Positions 11,796-23,200 of a stretch of 64,000 bases of DNA are shown here, one piece after another. How positions within the stretch are numbered: the first letter of the stretch is position 1; every line of letters begins with the position of its first letter. The DNA comes from Armillaria gallica. Its lineage: Eukaryota; Basidiomycota; Agaricomycetes; Agaricales; Physalacriaceae. The notes below the pieces were generated by a model. It was not told the origin of the DNA, made no database searches, and worked only from the letters and a program-made list of their open reading frames with translations. The stretch is from positions 1,178,001 through 1,242,000 of the forward strand of contig JBANDB010000016.1 in NCBI GenBank assembly GCA_037576215.1, read 5' to 3'. Position numbers and translations under genes: made by a program.

Positions 11796-12429
11796 CATTC
11801 CAGCAGGTTACTGTCCATCAATATTCACGCGAAGCTTTCGATCCTTGTCAAGGAACGAGTAGAAGGAGAGATGGAAATGGAGATCCCGCGGGCTCTTCTC
11901 TCAGACATCAGCCGAGATCTTCTTTCGCGCCGTACAAGCTTGTGGTGAAGATAACGACCGTTTTCTGCCGAGTGCTAGTACAGAGGTCGAAGACTAGTGG
12001 TCTTTATAGCCCGTCAGACAGAGGAAAGGTAAGAGAAAGGAAGATGAACGCGCCTCGCAAAGTGGTGGATTTACAGCGGACCAAGCGGGTGAACCGCGTT
12101 ATCCTAAACGCATCATCCTGCGTATCGCTACCCGGAATTGTAGTTAAGGCTGGTAGGGCATAGAACGAGGCGAAGAGAGGGTAGTGGTAGTGGAAAAGAG
12201 GAGGTAGGGAAGGCCATTCAGCCTTCGACTAGGCTAGTGAGTGTGAAGTGGGTCCTCCGTGTATTGCATCCTGACCCGCTTGGCGGATTCTCGACAGGTT
12301 CAATGTTGGCGAGGATTGTTGAGGTTGACATAATGTGGATAGCGCGGGCCCTTCTTTGATTCCAACTCACCTGTTGGATGCGTATACGTGTTGACCCAGC
12401 TGCGACATATGGTATGACGTTAATTTGCA
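11796..12429. other. Unassigned, relic-rich spacer
   Basis: Lies between the dioxygenase relic and the tad2 relic. A plus frame of 145 codons (11726-12163) is open but overlaps the relic and shows no motif. Nothing else supported. Confidence 0.35.
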
Positions 12430-13260
12430 ACCATTATGGCTCTCAGGTTCATCCGCTCCACAACTTGTAGTAGCCTCCGGTGTCTGAACAAGCGCATATA
12501 GGTGTGTTTGGTTCGTCCTCCTAAGCCGAGGCTTCCTTCGAGTTTGAACCTGGCGCTGATGAAGATCATCGTGAGTGAAGGGAAAGAAAAACATGAATAT
12601 GCAGCTACGCACCATTCGTATTCTCCATTATATAGAAGAGATAAAAAATCATGATGGCTTCCTCGCGCATATATCCGCCAATAGCCTTTTTGAACCGATG
12701 CCTGTTGTAAAAAATGAGCCAAGCTCAGGGTGATACGTATGACCACATACTCGTTCGTCTCCAAGACACTCCCGCAATGTCCACATCTGTCGCTGGCACA
12801 CCCATAGAAGGCCTCCTTGGTACCAATTCCCGCGGAGCAAACCCATACATGATACACGTCGTCGTGTTCGATAGCGGGTACTGACAGCGCCTCGGCCAGA
12901 ATTTCATCAATAACCTCCAGCTCCGGTGTCAAGTAGCCTATCAAAGATGCAGCATCAACAACCATATCTTAGCAAAAAAAAAAAAAAGGCGCATACATTC
13001 CTGAGCTCACCGCTCAGCCTCCTTTGTCAAATTCCTGGCTTTGTCGATGATAAATCCATTACGAACTAAAACGCGGCCAACTGGCGTAGAGATTTTCCTG
13101 AGGCTGATAGACTATGTTTACATTGTCTTCAACCGCAAAAGAATCCGGTTATACCATCGCCAGAGCCTCCTTCATGAAGATCTCATGGATAGGGCCCATC
13201 GCCACGATGTCAGGTACGTTCCTGTCGGGGATGAGGGAGGAAAATGTCGATACAGAGATT
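12430..13260 (-). pseudogene. tad2-like tRNA adenosine deaminase pseudogene A
   Basis: Decayed copy of the catalytic subunit of the tRNA A34 deaminase (Tad2/ADAT2 family, which makes inosine at the wobble position). Pieces in order on the minus strand: IHEIFMKEALAMV near 13170 (N-terminal helix), a degraded VPVGCVFVRDG region near 13080, ELEVIDEILAEA near 12920, FYGCASDRCGHCGSVLETN near 12780, and a degraded GGYMREEAIMI end near 12660. The zinc ligand HAE has become unreadable and the PCxxC motif is deleted, with stops and frame changes between the pieces. It cannot be catalytic. A second decayed copy lies at 35.2 kb on the other strand. Confidence 0.78.
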
Positions 13261-13769
13261 CAACTATGTGCAAGGGGTAGGTCGTGGTCGTTCGAGAGCA
13301 AGAGACGAATCGGCCCGAACCTTCCGAAAACCTTCCGGACTGAACAAAATCGTTGACAAAAGAATGCGCCATCGTTCGATGAAACAGAGTCGGAGGCGGG
13401 TGGAGACAATTCGGGAGTGGAAAGGTCACTTGATTCCACAAGCAGATTCCACAGAAACCACGTTCAGATCATGAGCATGTAAAATTATAGCTGTATCTAA
13501 CTCTTCACAGTAACACTGACCGATCCGGCCATAAAATATATTAATGCCAGATGAATACTACGTAGGTGGTTCCCTATGTAAGCTAAACACCTACATTTGT
13601 CGCGTCAGGGAGTAAAAAGATCTCGGATGATGGTAATTCTAGGTGATACCAGAAGGGAACGACAAGACATTGAGAATAAAGGATCCTAGAAAACTACAAA
13701 TTTTGTCAGAGCAGGCTGATTGTCCAAGGAGACATAAGACTTACGCCATCGAATTTCCCATCTCAGGAC
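13261..13769. other. Intergenic; 3' flank of F-box copy 3
   Basis: The part from about 13690 is similar to 15500-15590 downstream of F-box copy 4, including AAAACTACAAAT and the AAGACTTAC element at 13736-13744. No gene seen. Confidence 0.45.
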
Positions 13770-14993
13770 TCATGTCACAGTGTCCAAGACGAGTTCGCAG
13801 CCAAGCCGTTTCAGCCCCAGAAAATTCTGCTCCATCCGAGCCTTGAGTGTATCCCATGTCAGTACTCGCGGTTCAAAGGTAATGGCAACGCGCTCCAGCG
13901 AAGCCATCTTATAGGATGCCAAACAGCCATCCAGCCTCATCCACAGATCCTCCCATTCCAAAGCAGGATGTTCTTCTTGAAATACCGGCAGATCCAACAT
14001 GACCTTAAAGGTGATGGAACGAATTGCACAGTGTTCATCCACCGCCGAGAGATTGGAGATCCACCACTCGAATATCCGGAAAAGCAGACCGTAGTGAACC
14101 CGGCTTGTCCTGACGACTTTGACCGTGATTTTTTCGATGCTGGTAATGTGAAGCGTTCTTGAAGAAGCATTCAGTGAACCTGTATTGGAGAGCTTAGTAA
14201 ATATGGGCACGGTTTGTAACGTATACACACCTGATACATGATGCATCACGTAAAGGCGTTTAAGAGCAGTGTCCGAGAGGGCCAAGTACCGATAGAGATG
14301 TCGAGAAACAGTACCGCTGTCATCAGGAAGAGATATATTGAGCGTATGGATGTTTCTGAAGGAAAATGGACATGATGTACTAGCCCACTTCATTAGTGTT
14401 CCCACAGAATCCAAAGGTAGCGCAAACTCAATAACCTGCAACACGATAGGAGCGGGGGTACAATGAAGGGAATGGTCCAGCCCGCACTCCTCCGTGAGGG
14501 CATTTCCACTTGTGAGACTCACTTGGTGCAAGCCGGGAGAATTCTTCACAAGCGAGCAAATCTCGCCTACCGATCTGAACTCGAAGGACATGCCTATTGC
14601 GAGGGTGCGGTAAGAACGGGATTGTAGACTCGATACGACGGTGTCAGGCATATGACGCCAGCCTCCCATGAGAAGAGATAAGCGGGTGACGTTGACGAGG
14701 GATTCAATGACTGTCAGCCCTCCGTAAGCTGCAAGAGTCTCGTGGATATCCTGAGGCTGGATCATCATGATGTCGAGGAATTTAAAATGCAAGGCGAGTT
14801 TGGGAGACAGGGTGATCAACTTAAGGAGGCAGTCACAGTCAGATTGGGATGATAATGAGGCGATGGAGAACAGATGGACTCTCGTCCTAGGACAAGTGGC
14901 CTTGCAAGCCAAGGATGCTTGTAACAGAGATTGCTTGTCGTTCTGCAGCTCGTCGATGATAGCGTCAAGAATTTCTGGCGGAGACGGGAGCAT
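13770..14993 (-). CDS. F-box protein, family copy 3 (intact)
   Basis: One open frame of 407 codons. Residues 5-42 are the F-box (PPEILDAIIDELQNDKQSLL), followed by LRR-like repeats (TRLSLLMGGWRHMPDTVVSS, FEFRSVGEICSLVKNSPGL) and the C-terminal block FEWWISNLSAVDEHC, ALEWEDLWMRLDGCL and MASLERVAITFEP. The family intron is present at 14180-14230 (GTGTGT...ACAG, 51 nt); being 3n and stop-free it can be removed or retained without a frame change, so the spliced product has 390 residues. A leader intron (14995-15050) ends one base before the ATG. Probable SCF substrate receptor; target unknown. Confidence 0.82.
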   Translation of the reverse strand: MLPSPPEILDAIIDELQNDKQSLLQASLACKATCPRTRVHLFSIASLSSQSDCDCLLKLITLSPKLALHFKFLDIMMIQPQDIHETLAAYGGLTVIESLVNVTRLSLLMGGWRHMPDTVVSSLQSRSYRTLAIGMSFEFRSVGEICSLVKNSPGLHQVSLTSGNALTEECGLDHSLHCTPAPIVLQVIEFALPLDSVGTLMKWASTSCPFSFRNIHTLNISLPDDSGTVSRHLYRYLALSDTALKRLYVMHHVSGVYTLQTVPIFTKLSNTGSLNASSRTLHITSIEKITVKVVRTSRVHYGLLFRIFEWWISNLSAVDEHCAIRSITFKVMLDLPVFQEEHPALEWEDLWMRLDGCLASYKMASLERVAITFEPRVLTWDTLKARMEQNFLGLKRLGCELVLDTVT

Positions 14994-15597
14994 TCTAGCA
15001 TACTAAGGGTATTTGTCAGATAAAGAGGTCAGCGAGACCTCGCTAATTACTTTGTGCTCGGGACCAGAGGCACGCGTCGCAAAAATGATGGCTGTAAGAA
15101 GGAAGAGTCGCGGTTCCAATTTCGGTCGAGATTGTGATCAATAAATCGATGACGCATTTTTGCTCTGACGACCAGCTGTTTGACCCATTATATTTCTACG
15201 ACCAAATCTTCTCTTCTCAAACGCGTTCATTTCCTCAGCCAATGCATAATCCGGCTTACGAGGTCTCTCATGCTGACTCCACAACCGTTTTTGACGAAAT
15301 GCTTGCCAACACTGCCGCCATTGCTACTTCATTTTCTGGACCTATGTCTCAAAGCTAACTAGCGTGAGGCAGGGTCCATGGAATCCGAGGATGAGATTGA
15401 CAACTGCAGAGTCTCTAGTAGATTTGAGAGGATTCAGGAAAGAGACCAGTGATGTCTGTAATTGTAGAGAATACGAAAAGAAAACCAGAAGATAACCCCT
15501 GAAAAACTACAAATCGCGTCAGAACAGGCTGATAGTCCTTCGAAGGAAGCATAAGACTTACGCTATCGATCCGAGGTTGTCCATTTTATGCACAACA
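14994..15597. other. Intergenic between F-box copies 3 and 4
   Basis: Contains the leader intron of copy 3 (14995-15050), a plus frame of 74 codons at 15134-15358 that I cannot assign, and the 3' flank of copy 4 with AAGACTTAC at 15553-15561. Confidence 0.4.
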
Positions 15598-16810
15598 TCA
15601 AAAGCGCCGGCTTGCCACAGCATCTAGAATCACTTCACGGCCGAGTTTCTTCAGCCCTAGAAACTTTTCCTCTATCTCGGCTTTGAGAATATCCCAATCC
15701 GAAGGCTGTGGGTCGAACGTAATGGTGACGCGCTTTAATGAAGCCATCTTTCTGGAGGTTAAACAGCCATCCAGTCTAGTCCATATGTCTTCCCAACCCA
15801 ATAAAGGACGTCCTTCTTGCAGTCTCGGGTTACAAACTAAAAATTTGAAAGCAATCGAAGAAATGACGCAGTGTTCATTCACCGCCGAAAGATTGGAAAT
15901 CCACCACTCTAATAGCTGGGCCTGTCGGAAGACTGCGACTGTAATCTGTTCGACATCGGAGATGTGGAGGGTTCCTAACTGGATGGTACCTCTAGCTGAA
16001 AGATAAATATTTAAGGGCAAGTAGCGAACAAATAAAGTATGCAAACCTGTATAGGGATGGACGATGTAAAGATGCTTGAGAGAACTGGGCGAGCGGGATA
16101 AATACTGATTAAGGCATTGCGGAAGACTAGTCTTCGAAGTAATACGGAGTGTATGAACATTACTGCAGGAAAACGGGCATGAGCGAGATGATAAAACCGA
16201 CTTCAGAAGGGCCCCAGCATCGTCCTCGAAGTTTCCGATGAACACCATGGCTGGAACTGCGGTGCGATGAACGGAATGGTCCACATCACATTCCTGGATC
16301 TCTGCGATACTACTGTCTCGACAATCGATGCGTACTTGTTGCAAGTTGGGTGAATTCCTGAGAAGCGAGCAAATCTCGCCCATCGATCTGAAGTAGAATT
16401 GAAAGTTGACTTCGAGGCTGCGGTAAGATCGGGATTGTAGACTCGACACCACAGAATCTGGCATATAGCGCCAGTCTCCAGCACGCAGAGATAAGTGGGT
16501 GACATTGACGAGAAATTCGGTGACGCTCAGCGCTCCGTAAAGCGATAGAGGAACAATATGTGAAGGGTATAAGACTGCGATTTTTAGAGATTTGAAATGC
16601 AAGGCGAGCTGTGGAGACCGGGTGATCAATTCGTGGAGGCAAGAGCACTCCGTTGCGCTTGACAATGAGGCAACAGAGAACAGATAAACTCTGGTCCTTG
16701 GATAAAAGGCCCTGCAAGCCAAGGATGCTTTGAGCAGAGATTTCTTGTCGTCTCGCAGCTCGTCGATGATGGCGTCGAAAATCTCGGGTGGGAGGTCAGA
16801 AACCTGACAT
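15598..16810 (-). pseudogene. F-box family copy 4, frameshift at codon 3
   Basis: Nearly complete member: F-box SDLPPEIFDAIIDELRDDKK, repeats (THLSLRAGDWRYMPDSVVSS), C-terminal block LEWWISNLSAVNEHC and DIWTRLDGCL. After the leader intron (16812-16872) the expected ATG at 16810 reads M-S-G-F-stop; one extra base after the second codon puts the ATG out of frame with the 400-codon body. No other in-frame ATG precedes the F-box. The family intron (51 nt, about 15994-16044) is 3n and stop-free. Either inactivated at the start or one extra base in the assembly. It sits in the block duplicated from or to 9.3-11.5 kb. Confidence 0.78.
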
Positions 16811-17258
16811 ACTAATAAGAGATATTAGAGTAGGTCAAAGAAAGCAGCAAGAGTCGAGACCTTGCTACTTACTTGGAGTCGAAGAGACCGAGTGACAATT
16901 AGGCTGAGCGGCGTGTCCCTCCACTGACGATGGTTGTAACTTTAAGACAGAACAAAGGATGAACGGAGCCGAGTGCCGACCGTTAGACTTTCCAGAAGTC
17001 GGATATTTCCGGATTTGAAATTGCCCATCCATCGCGATATCTCAGTTTAAACTTTAAAGTGAACACAGAGATAAGCCGAGCATGACAATTCAGATTGTAG
17101 ACGTAGAAGAAAAGTTTATATAGCGATCATACGGACGGAAGAAGTAAAATTACACTTAGCAGTAACTAGGCACACAAGGTTCATTGTACAGAATTCTTGT
17201 AAGCAGGCTTAGCCTCATACAGCACAACCATTTCTGAAGCCAACCTCCAGTGACAGAC
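16811..17258. other. Duplicated spacer, second copy
   Basis: Promoter and leader intron (16812-16872) of F-box copy 4 followed by sequence alignable to 10620-10993. It ends at the stop codon of the P450. Confidence 0.55.
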
Positions 17259-20200
17259 CTACTTGCTGAGAGGAGTAACGAGCAGTGGGACCTGAGGTCC
17301 CTCTTTCGCCTTCCCCAGAACGGTGGGGATTGTACCGAAGCCCACTGGACAAGGCTGTATATCCGGTGCGCCCTTCGGAATGCTGAATTCGAAGTTACTG
17401 AGAAGTTCTGTAACTACCGATTGTAATTCCATAACACTATAAAACGGTGAGGATCGAATAGTTTGGGCAAGTTCGTCCATACTCACGCGAATCGCCATCT
17501 ATATTGATACGCGCGGTCAGATGTTAAACTTGATATATCATTTCCCAGGTGTACTCACCCAATGCACCCACGAATACCAGCACCTGTAGTGGCGAGGTAA
17601 TCAACAATTGATCTCAAGTAAGGAAGGATCGTTCTCACTGAAAGTCATCCTATCAATAGACAGAATTAGCAGGGTAGTATATAGCAACAGGAACAAGACC
17701 TTACAGATTCGCATAGACGCCAAGAGATTCCTGCTTTTCTCTGCGATCTTCAAGGAATCGACGAGGATTCCACTCTCCGGCATCGTCACCCCAGACAGAC
17801 GGAAGACTGTATGTTCCCGGTCAAAACGTTACTCTTGATAGAATAAAAATTCAATACACGAACCGATTGTATGTATATAGTGAAGCGAAAATGACTTGGC
17901 CCTTAGCAATGGGAACCTGTGAACACTCCGTGCCGTCCGAAATGATGATAGGTTCCGCTAGAGGTAGGACATCATCCTGGGCGGGCTGGCGATAGAGACC
18001 ATGTACCAGAGGATGGTAACGGAGAACTTCCTGCCGATCCAATTATCATTAATGGGCTTAAAATATCGTGGAACAACATCGTACTTTAATAACAGCATTG
18101 AGCAAAGGCATTGAATCATAGTCGCTCGACTTGAGCGGCCCTGGAGCCTTCGATTTAGTCATGGCGATCTCCTCGCGTACCTTGGCTTGATCCTCTGGAT
18201 GGCGGCTCAGCTCATAGAGAAGCCACGCCATCGTGGTTGCAGTGGTATCATGACCAGCTATAATGAAGGTCCTATAAAATGCAATTGAAGGAATGTACTG
18301 TAGACAAGAGTAGGAAAATCCTACGCCAGCTGGGAGTCGATTTCTATGTCGCTCATCTTTTTCGCACCGTCGGCGAGATAAGACATCGCTAGTTGAAGGT
18401 GAGAAGATATTTGACGCGTGCAAGGTAGGATACATACCAAGAACATTAACGATGTCCTTCTCAGCTGGATTAGCATCATTGGCGACTTCGACGAGTTGTT
18501 TCTCAAACATAGGCCGGGATACTTTCGTTGCAACGTCTCTAAAGTGACCCAGTCGTGCAGCATCTCTGCTAGGTAGCCGCGAGAGAAGTGAAAATACCCA
18601 TTCGGGTAGGATGCGACAGAGTGCGGTGAAGAGAAGTTCCCACGTTGTTGGCCACATCAGAGATTCGCCGCTAGTATTAAAATTGTGCATATAAGACATA
18701 TCCCAGATAGAGCAGACGGTTACACCTACAAAAGATTATCCAGTGCTCGCATCAGCTCGGTTTGTGTACCGTCGAGGGAATTGAACTTATATCTGAAAGA
18801 GGCTGGCAAATCGGCTGTAAATGATTATGACTATCATGAACGTGAGATGAATTCGTACTTATTCCTATGATATCTAGCGCAGCTTTGCTCGTCCACTCAA
18901 GCACATTGATCTCCTTGGCACCACCGATATGTTCGGTGATCTTCTCTGTAAGCTAGAATGATCTAATGAGCCAGTGTTCTAGATGCCAGTGTACCTGCCA
19001 CACCTTCATTGCTGAGGCCTGGAAGACAGATAGAAAATTTCGTAGTTGGGGTGCCGCAAAAGCAGGACCAAGGATTCTCCGTTGGCGTTGGTGGACTTTA
19101 CCTAGAGCTTCGGTTAAACAAAGATCATCGGCAGTACAGAACCGACATGCCCTCAACAGCAGCTACACCTGGTCCAGACAGTGCCTCGCCGAAACGATGC
19201 ATGTCCCTTGTCTTAGGGAATCGGTATCCAGATGAATGGAAAATGTACTGTAACGCCTTAGGGTCAGAGACGGACAAAATATCTTGCTGCCTTGAATGTT
19301 AGAATTATCAATTAAATATAGGCAAGCGCCGCTGACCCCGAAACACCCGCCAGTGCGGTACACGGCACCATACTGTTGATACCATTCCATCTCCAGGTCG
19401 CCTATGTACTGGCGACCAGTCAGGATGGGTTCATGGCCTGATAAGTAACATTTAGTATAACGACTAGACACCGGAGTCGAGGAGAGCAAACCCAATAGAA
19501 ATGAAGGACGTGGTGGTCCACGAATCTTTCGAACAAATCTGTGCTTCCAAAGGCGCAAAGGAACAGCGATGAGACAATACGCAATGGCAGCAAGAACGAG
19601 GTAATGTAGAATCGACTCCATGTGCCAGGTCGAACAGCGAAGAGCATTGAAAGTACCCTTTATAAAGTGGACTCTCCTCAAGTCGAAAATTCTGCAAAGA
19701 ATTTGATCGGCATCAAGAACCTCTTCGAAACGGCCCGACAAGTAATTGTAACTGTGTCAAGCTGCCACTTCCCTCCCACAAGAAGATTCTTGAAGAAATC
19801 CTACGTCGAAAGTTTGACCACGGGTCGTTCGTTCAGCCTGCGAAGGACTCTTTTTCAATAGAAGAAAACAGCGGGTCCCACTCCCCTGCCTTGCATTGCT
19901 CCCTAGTCCATCAGAAGAATCTAGTGGCCATCGTCAGCCAGGCCATCGTACTAGGACGCTGGCCCGGGCCAAGCGTTCGTCAGCGGCCCGACGCAGAACT
20001 CTGCTGTCAGCTGGAAATGTCATCGGCGCGTTGGGGTTGGAACGAGACTAAGATGGAGAAATGGAACTTAGTCATGGGTTGAGATGGAGCAAGCCTTCTG
20101 TAGTAGATGGGACTAGAGTGCTTCCCTTCGGGAACAACTTGTTGCGACAGATGGATTCGTGGTGTGAACTTTGAAGTTCAGATCAGGGCGCAATGTGCCT

Positions 20201-23200
20201 TCCCTACTCTGCAATCGGCTCGACGAGCTGCTAGGATGAACCTGGAAGTGCGGTTCCAATACCACAAGATTCTTCTACACGACTGGATGAATCTGCTAGG
20301 CCTTCTCCCTAGGCAGAAGTTCGCTCAACGACACTCAGACTCGACACCGAGCCTGGTCTGCATAAGTAGTATGCATCCAGCATTCTGATGATGTTGTCCA
20401 GAAACCTGTAATCAACATTAAATATGAGCACTCAGCGATTAAAGAGGGAAACAAACCTGGTATGGCGCACATGAAGACGCTTGAGAGGAATGCGCTCTTG
20501 GACTAAATATTGATTAAGACATCGTGGAACGGTAGTGTTCGCATCACGAAGAGTTATACCCAGTGTAACAATGTTACTACAGGAAACGGGCATGGTCTGG
20601 ACGATAAAACAGAATTCAAAACGGTCCCAGCAGAATGGGAATAGTCCCGAGAGCCGGTCTGAAGCAGAAGCGCAGGCCGATGATGAGGCTGTGGTAAGAA
20701 CGGGACTGCAGACTCGACACCACAAATTCTTGAATATGGCACCAGTCTCCACTGGCAAGAGTTAAGTGGGTGACATTGATGAGTGATTTGATGACTGTCA
20801 GCCCTCCGTATTCCGCAGGAGGAATATGGCTTGAAGGGTATAGGAACGAGATTTTAAGGGATTCGAGATGCAGCGCGAGATTTGGAGACATGGTGATCAA
20901 TTCCTTGAGGCGATAACAGTCGAATTTGTGTGACAATGAGGCAGGGGAGAACAGATGGACTCTGGTCCTCGGACAAATAATATTGCAAGTCAAGGATGCT
21001 TGTAGCAGAGATTTCTTATCATCCTGCAGCTCGTCGACGACGGAATAAACGATTTCTGGTGGAAGACCCGATATTGACATTTTGTCATGAGCAGAGGTGT
21101 CAAAGAAAGCAGCGAGTGTCGAAATTCGAGAACTTGCCAACTAGTAATTCCTTAGCGTTGAGGACCAGGCGATAATAAGACTGGGTGGCTGAACTGCTTG
21201 TCCTTCCACCCGTACGCCTTCCAAAGATGAAAGACAGACCGCCGAAATCAGCAAACGTTGGACGTTAGGTGAGTAAGGTAGGTAGGTAGGTAGGTAGTAG
21301 TATTACACGGCAGTGTCCACACAGTGAACGCCGGTCCCAGACATTACGTACACGACAGGGGAAGTAAGTACTAAATATGTACATTACCACCCTCATCTGT
21401 ACGACGTCCAGACCCAACCTCCCACTACTGAGCCAAACATCCACGCACCGGACGCACCGGCCATGGGGGAGAAGAACCCAGCAGCAGGAAAGCCAGGCAA
21501 AAACTTCTTCATAATCAATCAGGTAGATTCAACCGCACCTCATATCGGGCGGGATAAGTGCAAATTTCTAGACCGCTCTTCTCCGGACCAGGACGAAGCC
21601 GGCTGTTTCCGAGTCAACTGTGCAGTTCCGCCAGTCACAGAAAACTTTTCGTTGGCCCTAGGCGCTATGCGTAGGCTCGAAATCCTCTTTTTATGCAGGT
21701 TGAATAGTTCCGGACCACACACAGCACGCCACGCCGTTTATGTCCTCTTTAACGATCCCCAGTTTTTTGTCTTTAACGACAACACCGTTTCGCTTGTCTA
21801 AAAAACGACAACGGGCTTTTCTCGTTTTTTTCTGTTTAATTTCATCCTTTGTTTTCGCAGCAATGGATCTCGCGACAATGGTGTCAGTCTCCAATGTCAG
21901 TTGAGCATGAGAGAGTAGCCGAGCAATGAGAGAGCGTGTCCGGAATCCGAGATGATGGTGGTAGTAGAATAATTGAACGTTTGAACAACCAAGTCGGGCC
22001 GGCTATTTCCGGCAATCAGCATCCGGCGTCTTTATTACTCCTTTCTCACGAACCATGAAGAGTCTCCACTCCGCGCGACACACTCAACAGCATGATCAGA
22101 CGATGTAAAGAACACTGAAAATTAGACGTCGGCTCAAATTCTGAAAATTCTGCTAATTCATCAAAAATACAATCTTACACTAAGCATTCTTCAAGCCCAC
22201 TTCTTCACGTCTTCAGTACTAGGTCCAGAAGGATCGTCCGACGCGGCAAGGTTACACTGGTGGAACGCCCTGACCTGATTGGGAGTAAAAGCACCCACGA
22301 CGGTATGCAGCACACCGCGATTATGGAATATAACCAGATCCCTCTCTTCCCAATCGTGCGGATAAACAAGCTATCGATATAATCAGAGATTTGTCCTATG
22401 CCAAAATACAAGTGACCCACCTTTGGCGCAATAGCCGGACGCTGCATCTTGTACAACAGTCCTCGCACCTCCTTCAGGTCTGTAAGGTGCGCACCATCAG
22501 GATACAGCGCGCCTTCCTTGCTCTTCCCCTCTGGAATCGGCTCGATGAGTAACTCCGCTGCACCACAAGGATGAACCTGGAAATGCAATTCCCCCGTCAC
22601 AGGATTCTTCCACAAGATCGGCAGGATCTTCTGCTTCGCCTCCTCCCAAGGCGGGAGTTCGCTCAACGGTAACTCTAAACCCTCCGATTCGATACCCAGC
22701 CCAGTCGACATCGCATGCGCAGGTGCCATCCACACGTACGGGTGAGGAGCGTACTTGACTTTGGAACGCACGGCGAGACTCTTCAGTTCTGGAGGGAGGA
22801 TATCGAACATGGTCTTCCCCGAGACGAATGCCGTCGTTCCCAGAGGTACAGGGAGCTCGTCGCCCGTCCCATCGTCGTATCGACAGACCTGCTGAGGACC
22901 AGTCGGTACTTTAATGCCATACAGAGTGGTCACTCTAGGCGGAGATAGGTCGTACAGCGCGGCATCGATATGCCAGCGGTAGAATCGGGTCGCTCCATTG
23001 GCCTCATCCTCGGGGGATACGCGAGTCTTGTGGAACGTAGTATGAGATGGGTGTTTCAGCTTCGCCTCAGCGAGACCTTCGTGGTTGTAGACAATTCCAT
23101 TACCGATGAGCTGGACCTGGGGAATACGGGGGATCGTCTTGAGGTCGGGATGCAAGATAGATTTCTTCGTGCCCTCTGTCTTGTTATTTCCGTGACCATA